A DNA stretch of 12,451 nucleotides from an uncultured Opitutales bacterium. Lineage in GTDB: Bacteria; Verrucomicrobiota; Verrucomicrobiia; Opitutales; UBA953. Position numbers and translations under genes: made by a program. Positions 6,739-12,295 of this stretch are shown here, piece after piece; positions within the stretch are counted from its first letter, which is position 1; each line of letters begins with the position of its first letter. The DNA lies in contig CAKUQY010000039.1 in assembly GCA_934675585.1 (NCBI GenBank), forward strand, positions 1 through 12,451, in the 5' to 3' direction. Under the pieces are notes generated by a model, which did no database searches, was not told the origin of the DNA, and was given only the letters and a program-made list of their open reading frames with translations.

Positions 6739-7974
6739 ATGAATGTTTTTTTAAAATTACTTTTAATTGCGCTTGCAACTTTGGGCACAACGATTTGCGT
6801 TCCCGCAATCGCTCAAGATGTAGCCGTTCAATCATCGGCAAGCGCGTTGATTCGCCAAGGAATTTTGCCAATTCGCGTAAAGTCAGATAATCAACAACTC
6901 GCGGGACAAGTGCGCGCAGCGTTGAATATGCACGGCGCATTTAGCGTGAGCAACCCTACTACCAGTAGCGCGATGATTTTTGTTAGCGCTAATGCCGACG
7001 GTTCGTTGATTGCCAAAGGTGAGGGCGCAGACCCAGCGTTTGCGGGAACGGTTTTTGCGGTCGGAACGCCCGATAACGCCGATGCCGTCGCAAAACTTTG
7101 CGATGAAATCATTGTTGCCGTTGGCAAAAAATATGGCTGGGGCTTGAAACCATTGTTCTCAAAAACAAAAGTTGCATTCAGTTCTGACCGCTCGGGATTT
7201 AAAGAAATTTGGTGGACAGATTTGCGATTTGCGGGAAAAATTAAGCCGCTGACAAATCATCGTAGCATTTCAATCGCGCCTCATTGGTCGCCCGATGGTA
7301 ATCGCATTTTGTACACGACTTATCGCGCTGGTCCCGCCGATGTTTATTCGGTTAATGTCGCTAATGGTCGCTCTTCGCGATTTGCAACTTACCGCAACAG
7401 CAATACAGGTGGCGAATTTTCGCCCGACGGCTCAATGGTTGCGCTGGCGCTTTCGGCAAAAGGTCCAATGAATATTTACACCAAGCCAGCGAATGGCGGG
7501 AACGCGAAACCCGTTTGCCAAGATCGCGACGTGCAATCGTGTCCAACATTTTCGCCCGACGGGAATACTATTTGTTTTGCATCGGGCGCAACGGGACGTC
7601 CCTGTCTTTACACTGTTCCCGCGACAGGCGGTAAAAAAAAGCGTTTAGCGGGAACGCCTAATGCGTATTCGACCGATCCTGATTGGAGCACCGTTTCTCC
7701 AACAAAAATAGTGTTTTCGCTGCGTCAAGGTGGTGACAAAATTGCGGTTTACGATACGGCACAAAAGAAGACATCTGTCTTGGAAATTCCGCGTAAATTG
7801 TCAAATCCACAATGGTGTTCTGACGGTCGTCACGTGGTGGCGGTTGAAGAAGCAGGACGCAGTCATTGGTTGGTATTGGTCGATACCGAGGGGAATGCCA
7901 AGCCAAAATGCACGCGCATTTCGCCTTCGAGTATGAGAAATTGTAGCGATCCCGCAACTTTAGTTGTGAAATGA
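6739..7974 (+). CDS. tolB: TolB-like periplasmic beta-propeller protein
   Basis: The product has a signal peptide (residues about 1-25, ending PAIAQ), an N-terminal mixed domain and a C-terminal WD40-like propeller. The propeller blades are marked by repeated S-P-D-G motifs: HWSPDGNRILY, EFSPDGSMVAL, TFSPDGNTICF and a degenerate QWCSDGRHVVA. SSDRSGFKEIWWTDL is typical of the first TolB blade. TolB acts in the periplasm with Pal and the TolQRA complex in envelope integrity and constriction. The 411-residue length fits. No tolQRA or pal gene is in the window, so the function is inferred from the fold. It is followed after 10 bp by a divisome-like gene, which suits an envelope/division role. Motif copies lie at 6798, 7042, 7496 and 7648. 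Confidence 0.82.
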   Translation: MNVFLKLLLIALATLGTTICVPAIAQDVAVQSSASALIRQGILPIRVKSDNQQLAGQVRAALNMHGAFSVSNPTTSSAMIFVSANADGSLIAKGEGADPAFAGTVFAVGTPDNADAVAKLCDEIIVAVGKKYGWGLKPLFSKTKVAFSSDRSGFKEIWWTDLRFAGKIKPLTNHRSISIAPHWSPDGNRILYTTYRAGPADVYSVNVANGRSSRFATYRNSNTGGEFSPDGSMVALALSAKGPMNIYTKPANGGNAKPVCQDRDVQSCPTFSPDGNTICFASGATGRPCLYTVPATGGKKKRLAGTPNAYSTDPDWSTVSPTKIVFSLRQGGDKIAVYDTAQKKTSVLEIPRKLSNPQWCSDGRHVVAVEEAGRSHWLVLVDTEGNAKPKCTRISPSSMRNCSDPATLVVK

Positions 7975-7984
7975 AAATTTTACA

Positions 7985-8275
7985 ATGGAAAAATATTTAC
8001 CATTATTAGCAGCGTTTTTAGCGTTTGTTTTTTTGTGCGTGGTGAGTACTCTTTTTTATTCGAGTTATACGCGCGGGAACGAACAAATTGCGGCATTGCG
8101 TGAACAAGCTGAAGAATTGCATCGAAAAAGTGCTGCCGCCGAAGAAAAAATTGCTTATCTTAATCTTTACATCGATCATTTGTTGAAAGATAATGAATTT
8201 CGTGAAATGGAAGCTCGTCGTCATGCGGGAATGGCAATTGAGGGCGAAGTTATCATTCGCGAAGAAAAAAAGTAA
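7985..8275 (+). CDS. FtsB/DivIC-like septum formation initiator protein
   Basis: This is a 96-residue bitopic membrane protein. It has a short N-terminal cytoplasmic end and a hydrophobic segment at residues about 5-27 (LPLLAAFLAFVFLCVVSTLFY). A predicted coiled coil follows from about 33 to 70 (EQIAALREQAEELHRKSAAAEEKIAYL). The C-terminal motif EFREMEARRHAGMAIEGEVIIRE resembles the FtsB/DivIC ending (Y-x-E-x-x-A-R-x-x-L-G...G-E). These proteins bridge FtsL and FtsQ/FtsI at the septum. The gene begins 10 bp after the tolB-like gene, so the two are probably translated from one transcript. The family call rests on architecture and the C-terminal motif. An unrelated small coiled-coil membrane protein is the alternative. 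Confidence 0.62.
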   Translation: MEKYLPLLAAFLAFVFLCVVSTLFYSSYTRGNEQIAALREQAEELHRKSAAAEEKIAYLNLYIDHLLKDNEFREMEARRHAGMAIEGEVIIREEKK

Positions 8276-8305
8276 GCGTTTGTAAAAAATAATTCTCACA
8301 TTTTA

Positions 8306-8590
8306 ATGACGCCTGAAAATTCATTTCTTTTGCGTGTTCATGCGGTTCCCAATGCCAAGCGCACCGCCGTTGTCGGTATGTTGGGTGAAGCGTTAAAGAT
8401 AAAAATTCAAGCTGTTCCCGAAGGCGGACGCGCGAATAAAGAGTTGGAAAATTTTTTGGCGGGAACGCTAAAATTGAGCAAAAGAGCCGTTTCTGTCGAG
8501 TCGGGAACAACCGCGCGCGAGAAGTTAATTCGCATCACGGGAACGACAAAAGAAGAAAGTTTGAAAATTTTGCTTGCAACAGTTAAATAA
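8306..8590 (+). CDS. yggU: DUF167/UPF0235 family protein (YggU-like)
   Basis: This small cytoplasmic protein belongs to a conserved family of unknown function. The 94-residue product shows the family core: LLRVHAVPNAKRTAVVG at the start, the ALKIKIQAVPEGGRANKELENFLA segment (typically L-K-V-x-A-P-P-x-x-G-x-A-N), then the V-x-x-x-x-G-x-x-x-R-x-K-x-I-x-I stretch (VSVESGTTAREKLIRI). Length and order match the family. It follows the ftsB-like gene after 30 bp and probably ends the tolB-like transcript. The -35 element of the next promoter lies within its last codons. Motif copies at 8459 and 8538 encode AGT and TGT. Confidence 0.88.
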   Translation: MTPENSFLLRVHAVPNAKRTAVVGMLGEALKIKIQAVPEGGRANKELENFLAGTLKLSKRAVSVESGTTAREKLIRITGTTKEESLKILLATVK

Positions 8591-8602
8591 ATTTGGTAAA
8601 AT
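8574..8602 (+). promoter_or_regulatory. Probable promoter of tRNA-Val (and possibly ilvNC)
   Basis: TTGCAA (8574-8579), a 17-bp spacer and TAAAAT (8597-8602, five of six bases of TATAAT) give a start site near 8609, about 12 nt ahead of the mature tRNA 5' end. I see no separate promoter between the tRNA and ilvN. Confidence 0.45.
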
Positions 8603-8620
8603 TAACTTTATTATGTTAAG

Positions 8621-8697
8621 GGGCGTTTAGCTCAGTTGGTTAGAGCATCTCGTTTACACCGAGAGGGTCGGGAGTTCGAATCTCTCAGCGCCTACCA
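8621..8697 (+). tRNA. tRNA-Val (anticodon TAC)
   Basis: The full cloverleaf is readable. Acceptor 8621-8627 pairs with 8687-8693, D-stem GCTC/GAGC encloses AGTTGGTTA, and anticodon stem TCTCG/CGAGA encloses TTTACAC with anticodon TAC at 8655-8657. The T-arm GGGAG/CTCTC encloses TTCGAAT, and CCA is encoded at 8695-8697. The first acceptor pair is G1-U72, a wobble rather than G-C. A run of seven T (8699-8705) follows the CCA directly, and the ilvN ATG lies at 8712. Confidence 0.96.
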
Positions 8698-8711
8698 CTT
8701 TTTTTGAAATT

Positions 8712-9203
8712 ATGGATAAACATACGATTTCTGCATTAGTCGAGAATAAATTCGGCGTGCTTGCCCGTGTTTCAGGTATGCTTTCAGGACGCGGCTTTAA
8801 CATCGAAACCCTCAATGTGGCTCCGACGGAGAATCCAACAATTTCACGTATCACGGCAACGATTATTGCAGATGAAGAATCTCTCAATCGTTGTATTCGC
8901 CAGCTTGATCGTCTTGACAATGTGATCACTGTTCAAAATTATGACGGTGTTAATTGTGTTGCTCGCGAGTTGGTGCTCGTACGTGTTCGCGCTGATGATG
9001 AAACACGCACTAATATTATCGGTCTTGCCGAAATTTTCCGTGCACAAGTTGTGGACGTCGCGTTTGACAGTTTGGTGCTTGAATTTACCGGGAACGCCAA
9101 TAAGACCAAAGCGTTTTTGGCGTTGATGGAAAAATTTGATATTATCGAGCTCATTCGCACGGGAACGTTAAATCTCGAGCGCGGCATGCTCGTTGCAAAA
9201 TAA
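8712..9203 (+). CDS. ilvN: Acetolactate synthase small (regulatory) subunit
   Basis: IlvN (also called IlvH) binds the catalytic subunit IlvB and confers activation and valine feedback inhibition on the first common step of valine, leucine and isoleucine synthesis. The N-terminal ACT domain is clear: HTISALVENKFGVLARVSGMLSGRGFNIETLNVAPTE, with the conserved R-x-x-G-L/M-F-x-x-R-G-x-N-I pattern. The C-terminal half (ELVLVRV, EIFRAQVVDVAFDSLVLEFTG) is typical of full-length bacterial small subunits. The 163-residue length is normal. No ilvB is in the window. The start codon is only 14 nt beyond the tRNA-Val CCA end, and ilvC follows after 39 bp. Motif copies at 9089 and 9160. Confidence 0.95.
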   Translation: MDKHTISALVENKFGVLARVSGMLSGRGFNIETLNVAPTENPTISRITATIIADEESLNRCIRQLDRLDNVITVQNYDGVNCVARELVLVRVRADDETRTNIIGLAEIFRAQVVDVAFDSLVLEFTGNANKTKAFLALMEKFDIIELIRTGTLNLERGMLVAK

Positions 9204-9242
9204 TTGAATTTATTCTCGAACATTTTTTAAAAATTAAATACT

Positions 9243-10352
9243 ATGGCAACAAAGAAACCAGTAAAAAAAGCAGTTGTAAAAACAGTTAAAAAAGCTGCTC
9301 CTGCAAAAAAAACAGCCGTTCCCGCAAAGAAGGCAACAGCTTCAAAAAAATCGGCAAAACCAGCTAAAGTGGTTAAGATTTATCACGATAAAGACGCTGA
9401 TGTTTCGGTAATTAAGGATAAAACGATTGCCGTGATGGGTTTTGGCGCACAAGGTCGCGCACAAGCACTCTGCTTGCGCGACAGTGGTTGCAATGTGATT
9501 ATCGGCGTTCGCAAAGGTAAATCATTTAAAGCTGCAAAAGAAGCAGGTTTTGCAGTATTTTCAGTTGCTGACGCAGCAAAACGTGCTGACATCATTCACA
9601 TTTTGTTGCCAGATGAATCACACAAATCTGTTTACGCAAATGAAATCGCAAAATATGTAACACCTGGCAAAACGCTCAGCTGCTCGCACGGTTTCGCTTA
9701 TGTTTTCAAAAACATTGTTCCTCCAACAGATGTAGACGTCATCATGGTGGCTCCAAAAGGTCCAGGAACAGAAGTGCGTCGCGTGTTTGAAGAAGGTTTT
9801 GGTTGCCCAGGTTTGGTGGCAGTATGGCAAGACGCTTCTGGCAATGCGCTGAAAACAGCGCTCGCAATGGCAAAGGGCGAAGGTCTTACCCGTGGCGGCG
9901 TTCTTGAATGCACGATGCAACAAGAAACTTACGAAGATCTTTTCGGTGAACAAAATGTGCTCTGCGGCGGTATCGTCGATTTGATGAAATATGGTTTTGA
10001 AACCCTCATCGAAGCGGGCTATCCTGGCGAAATGGCATATTTTGAATGCATTCACGAAGCAAAGTTGATTGTTGATATTATTTACAACAAGGGTATTGCT
10101 GCAATGAACGGCGTTATTTCAAATACCGCAGAATTTGGCGAATATTTCAATGGCCCCAAAATCATTACTCCAGACGTGAAAAAACGCATGAAAGAATCGC
10201 TCAAACGCATCGAATCAGGCGAATTTGCTAAGGTTTGGATGAAAGAAGCTGGCAAGGGCGCTCCAATGCTCGCTAAAAAACGCGAACAACTCACAAAACA
10301 CCCGGCAGAAGTTGTTGGCGCAAAAATCCGCAAACTTTTTGAACGCAAATAA
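9243..10352 (+). CDS. ilvC: Ketol-acid reductoisomerase with lysine/alanine-rich N-terminal extension
   Basis: IlvC converts acetolactate to dihydroxy-isovalerate with NAD(P)H and Mg2+, the second common step of branched-chain amino-acid synthesis. The core, from about residue 45 (KIYHDKDADVSVIKDKTIAV...), is a class I enzyme of about 325 residues. It shows GFGAQG (66-71, dinucleotide loop), SCSHGF, GPGTEVRR, DLFGEQNVLCGG (metal ligands) and ECIHEAKLIVDIIYNKG. Residues 1-42 are an added tail with 15 Lys, 11 Ala and no acidic residue, made of PAKK-like repeats as in histone H1-like bacterial proteins. The ATG at 9243 was chosen because its leader resembles the other starts; a GTG at codon 43 (9369) would give the bare enzyme. 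The iterated motif occurs only in the tail (9317). Confidence 0.95.
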   Translation: MATKKPVKKAVVKTVKKAAPAKKTAVPAKKATASKKSAKPAKVVKIYHDKDADVSVIKDKTIAVMGFGAQGRAQALCLRDSGCNVIIGVRKGKSFKAAKEAGFAVFSVADAAKRADIIHILLPDESHKSVYANEIAKYVTPGKTLSCSHGFAYVFKNIVPPTDVDVIMVAPKGPGTEVRRVFEEGFGCPGLVAVWQDASGNALKTALAMAKGEGLTRGGVLECTMQQETYEDLFGEQNVLCGGIVDLMKYGFETLIEAGYPGEMAYFECIHEAKLIVDIIYNKGIAAMNGVISNTAEFGEYFNGPKIITPDVKKRMKESLKRIESGEFAKVWMKEAGKGAPMLAKKREQLTKHPAEVVGAKIRKLFERK

Positions 10353-10367
10353 TTGTCAGTAAAAAAT

Positions 10368-10408
10368 AAAAACGTTCCCGTGAATTAATTGTTCGCGGGA
10401 ACGTTTTT
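10368..10408 (+). terminator. Intrinsic terminator after ilvC
   Basis: AACGTTCCCG (10371-10380) pairs perfectly with CGGGAACGTT (10396-10405), flanked by A-run 10368-10370 and a T-run to 10410. The loop can pair further (GAA/TTC) after one mismatch. Both arms are copies of the iterated motif in inverted orientation. A third copy follows at 10413. Confidence 0.9.
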
Positions 10409-10441
10409 TTGTGCGGGAACGAAATTTTTGCACACTTTATC

Positions 10442-10470
10442 TTTATATTCAAATAGAAAATTGTTAAAAT
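10442..10470 (+). promoter_or_regulatory. Possible promoter of the DUF481 gene
   Basis: TTTATA (10442-10447), a 17-bp spacer and TAAAAT (10465-10470), preceded by TGT as an extended -10. The start site would be within a few bases of the ATG at 10481, a near-leaderless arrangement like that predicted for typA. The -35 match is weak. Confidence 0.3.
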
Positions 10471-10480
10471 TAAATCACTT

Positions 10481-11560
10481 ATGAAAAATATTACAATGAT
10501 TACACTTTGTGCAGCGGCGATGACAAGCATCGCATTTGCAGACGAAGTACGTACAAATGACGGTTCCGTTTACGTGGGAACGATTACTTCGCTTGACGGC
10601 GACAATGTTAAGGTAAACTCTGCAACTTCAAAAAATGAAATTGTTTTGAAAAAAGCTGATGTAACAGTCGTCAATTCTGCAGCGCCAATTTCGGTGCGCA
10701 CCAAAAGCGGTGAAACTTTGAATGGCGTGGTTGCTTCGGCGGGAACAACGGCGGGAACGATAACCGTCGGCGGTGCGGAAGTTGCGCTGGCAGACATCGA
10801 GGTATCGTGGGACAAGCCATCGGACAGCCCAGAAGCAAAAGCTGCGGCAAAAAAAGAATACAAAACGACGCTTGAAGCGGGTTTTGGAGTTAACGGCCAG
10901 ACGGGCAACACCGAGGCGATCAACGGGAACGCGCACGTCGAGTCTGTTACGGCAAACGATGTGAACACCCTCAAACTTTACGCGAAATACAGTTACGGAA
11001 AATCGAAAGACACGAAAACTGGCGATTGGGCAAAGTCGTCTGACAATTTGCACGCGGGTTTTGATTTTAAGTCAGATTTCTACAATCCAATTTTCTGGTA
11101 TACGCGTACCGATTTAGGTTTTGATCGCGCAAATAATACAAAATTTTTTGATACTTCTGCGGCTGGTTTTGGTTGGAATATTATCAAAGAAGATAATTGG
11201 AAATTTTCCGTGCGCGGCGGTATTTCTTATCGCTACGAAAAATATAAAGATTACATGGGAACCTGGGCTGCGGGCGAAACTCACGATTCTACTAATTCTG
11301 TCGGTATGGATTTTGGACTTAGCCACGAATACGACTGGGAACATAGTAAAATTGTAACAGAAATTACTTACACGCCTGCGTTTGAAGATTTCTGGGGCAA
11401 TTATATGATTACTCATGAAACTTATTATCAACACCAATTGCAAGAAAAACCACTTGTGCATTTCCGCGTTGGCGTTAAAAACGAATATCGTTCTCTCAAT
11501 GTTAATAAAGAACACCTCGACACTTATTATTACGCGTCGTTGGTGTTTGCTTGGAAATAA
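10481..11560 (+). CDS. DUF481 family outer-membrane beta-barrel protein
   Basis: The 359-residue product has a signal peptide (residues 1-20, ending AFA). Two short beta-rich modules follow, each with a D/E-G/T-x-x-G-x-V/I pattern (VRTNDGSVYVGTITSLDG and VRTKSGETLNGVVAS), as found at the start of many DUF481/YdiY-like proteins. From about residue 125 (YKTTLEAGFGVNGQTGNTEAINGNA) the sequence becomes alternating aromatic/hydrophobic strands ending in VFAWK, consistent with an outer-membrane barrel with a terminal aromatic strand. The family is described as salt-stress-induced or porin-like, with no defined substrate. It is a single-gene unit between two motif-built terminators. Motif copies at 10576, 10751 and 10924. 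Confidence 0.85.
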   Translation: MKNITMITLCAAAMTSIAFADEVRTNDGSVYVGTITSLDGDNVKVNSATSKNEIVLKKADVTVVNSAAPISVRTKSGETLNGVVASAGTTAGTITVGGAEVALADIEVSWDKPSDSPEAKAAAKKEYKTTLEAGFGVNGQTGNTEAINGNAHVESVTANDVNTLKLYAKYSYGKSKDTKTGDWAKSSDNLHAGFDFKSDFYNPIFWYTRTDLGFDRANNTKFFDTSAAGFGWNIIKEDNWKFSVRGGISYRYEKYKDYMGTWAAGETHDSTNSVGMDFGLSHEYDWEHSKIVTEITYTPAFEDFWGNYMITHETYYQHQLQEKPLVHFRVGVKNEYRSLNVNKEHLDTYYYASLVFAWK

Positions 11561-11579
11561 GTTTTAATAAACTTTCAAA

Positions 11580-11618
11580 AACGCGTTCCCGTGAGTTGTT
11601 TTCGCGGGAACGTTTTTT
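11580..11618 (+). terminator. Intrinsic terminator after the DUF481 gene
   Basis: CGTTCCCG (11584-11591) pairs with CGGGAACG (11605-11612) across a 13-nt loop and is followed by TTTTTTG. The arms are inverted copies of the iterated motif. Another minus copy sits at 11635-11643. Confidence 0.9.
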
Positions 11619-11830
11619 GTTTTCAAAAAAAACGCGTTCCCGCAGACTAATCCCAAGTTTTTAGGTGTCGTTTTGAAGACGGAAATAGAAAAAGTGGCTT
11701 AAAGGCTTAGTTTTAGAGCGAAAAAATATTTTTTTGAGAGGAAAATTAAGACAAAGACTTTTTTTGAAGAAATTTTGGCGGGAACAAAAAAAATTGGGAT
11801 AACTTATCCCAATTTCGCGGGAACGGCATT
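11619..11830. other. Repeat-rich non-coding segment before the 3' ORF
   Basis: No convincing gene starts here. The segment holds a motif copy (11635), CAGACTAATCCCAA (11643-11656; its complement matches 172-185 at 13 of 14 bases), and a 17-mer ATTTTTTTGAGAGGAAA (11728-11744) that recurs exactly at 12353-12369. It also has a degenerate motif copy (11778), a perfect palindrome (11791-11815) and another motif copy (11817). The palindrome, embedded between two motif copies, argues against this stretch being coding, although two frames remain open through it. Confidence 0.6.
11791..11815. repeat. Perfect 25-bp palindrome
   Basis: AAATTGGGATAA (11791-11802), a central C and TTATCCCAATTT (11804-11815) are exact inverted complements. 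A degenerate motif copy (GCGGGAACA, 11778) and a full copy (11817) flank it at similar distances. It could be an operator, a recombination site or a hairpin ahead of the ORF at 11831. There is no T-run directly after it, so a terminator is unlikely. Confidence 0.9.
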
Positions 11831-12295
11831 TTGGCGCTTGATCGCGGAAACGATGACGAAAACACAATCGGCTTTTTGCACTCAAATGGCTGTTTTGCCG
11901 TCGTTCGCCAACGTCACGAACGCGACATTTTCGGGAACGCCAAAACGATTGCACAAAACTTGCGAGAAGGCGTTCCCGCAAAAACAATTCTCATTAAAAA
12001 TGGCAAAAATATTCGCGGAAGCGTTCGTTTCAAACTCGGCCAAATGGCGCTTACGGGACCGATTTTGGCGCATTATTTTGTGAAGGATTTTCGTTCCCGC
12101 CCAAGTCGAGAACTCTCGAAAATAACGAAATTGATAAAAGATAATTTTTCTCAAATAAATTCAAAAACTTTTTCTTTTTTGCAAAATTTACGTGCGCTCT
12201 TTTGTGAAAAATCCCTCAAATTCATCAGCGGCCGCCCGAAAAAACCTCCCAAAATCGCCCCAAAACAACTCATTTTCCCCTTTTATCCCGCATAA
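11831..12295 (+). CDS. Unrecognised hypothetical protein, repeated ORF
   Basis: This frame is open from 11768 to the TAA at 12293. The TTG at 11831 is the first start-like codon after the palindrome and gives 154 residues; there is no early ATG in frame. The product is basic, with a mixed middle (FAVVRQRHERDIFGNAKTI, then VRFKLGQMALTGPILAHYF) and a Lys/Pro-rich end (GRPKKPPKIAPKQ). I recognise no family, signal peptide or membrane segment. Codon choice in the middle resembles neighbouring genes, which favours real coding or a decayed gene, but an overlapping frame (about 11775-12083) is also open. The last 49 codons are duplicated at the window start. It may be a 3' remnant of a larger gene whose 5' part was lost. 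Confidence 0.35.
   Translation: MALDRGNDDENTIGFLHSNGCFAVVRQRHERDIFGNAKTIAQNLREGVPAKTILIKNGKNIRGSVRFKLGQMALTGPILAHYFVKDFRSRPSRELSKITKLIKDNFSQINSKTFSFLQNLRALFCEKSLKFISGRPKKPPKIAPKQLIFPFYPA

Larger units (their letters stand above)
191..12100. repeat. Highly iterated motif GCGGGAACG (candidate DNA uptake sequence)
   Basis: Start positions of the GGGAACG-containing copies, read by eye. Plus orientation: 191, 455, 1359, 1548, 2306, 3800, 4115, 4723, 5197, 5880, 6168, 6401, 6516, 6533, 7042, 7496, 7648, 8073, 8459, 8538, 9089, 9160, 10395, 10413, 10576, 10751, 10924, 11604, 11817, 11932. Minus orientation (CGTTCCC): 251, 890, 2541, 2569, 2727, 3826, 3841, 6596, 6612, 6798, 9317, 10373, 11584, 11635, 11971, 12092. 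Total 46; 43 extend to CGGGAACG and 28 to GCGGGAACG. Near-matches such as GCGGGAACA (5512, 10739, 11778) add to this. About 33 copies lie inside ORFs and 13 between them. Inverted pairs build the terminators. The interpretation as an uptake sequence is inference; the enrichment is directly visible. Confidence 0.9.

Noticed and set aside
8591..8711. Leader-peptide attenuator or T-box riboswitch ahead of ilvN
   Set aside because: There is no short valine/leucine-rich ORF, no specifier-loop or T-box sequence, and no space for one. The leader is occupied by the tRNA gene itself.
9369..10352. Shorter IlvC starting at GTG 9369
   Set aside because: The 42 upstream codons are open, strongly biased to Lys/Ala, and begin at an ATG with the same A/T-rich leader as the other genes. 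A tail is more likely than a mis-called start, although not proven.
11775..12083. Alternative plus-strand ORF overlapping the repeated ORF
   Set aside because: It runs through the palindrome, has no recognisable features and ends before the duplicated C-terminal segment. The 11831 frame has more protein-like composition. Neither is secure.
191..12100. CRISPR array or tandem repeat array built from GCGGGAACG
   Set aside because: Copies are single short words at irregular distances on both strands and mostly inside genes. There are no spacers, leader or cas genes.
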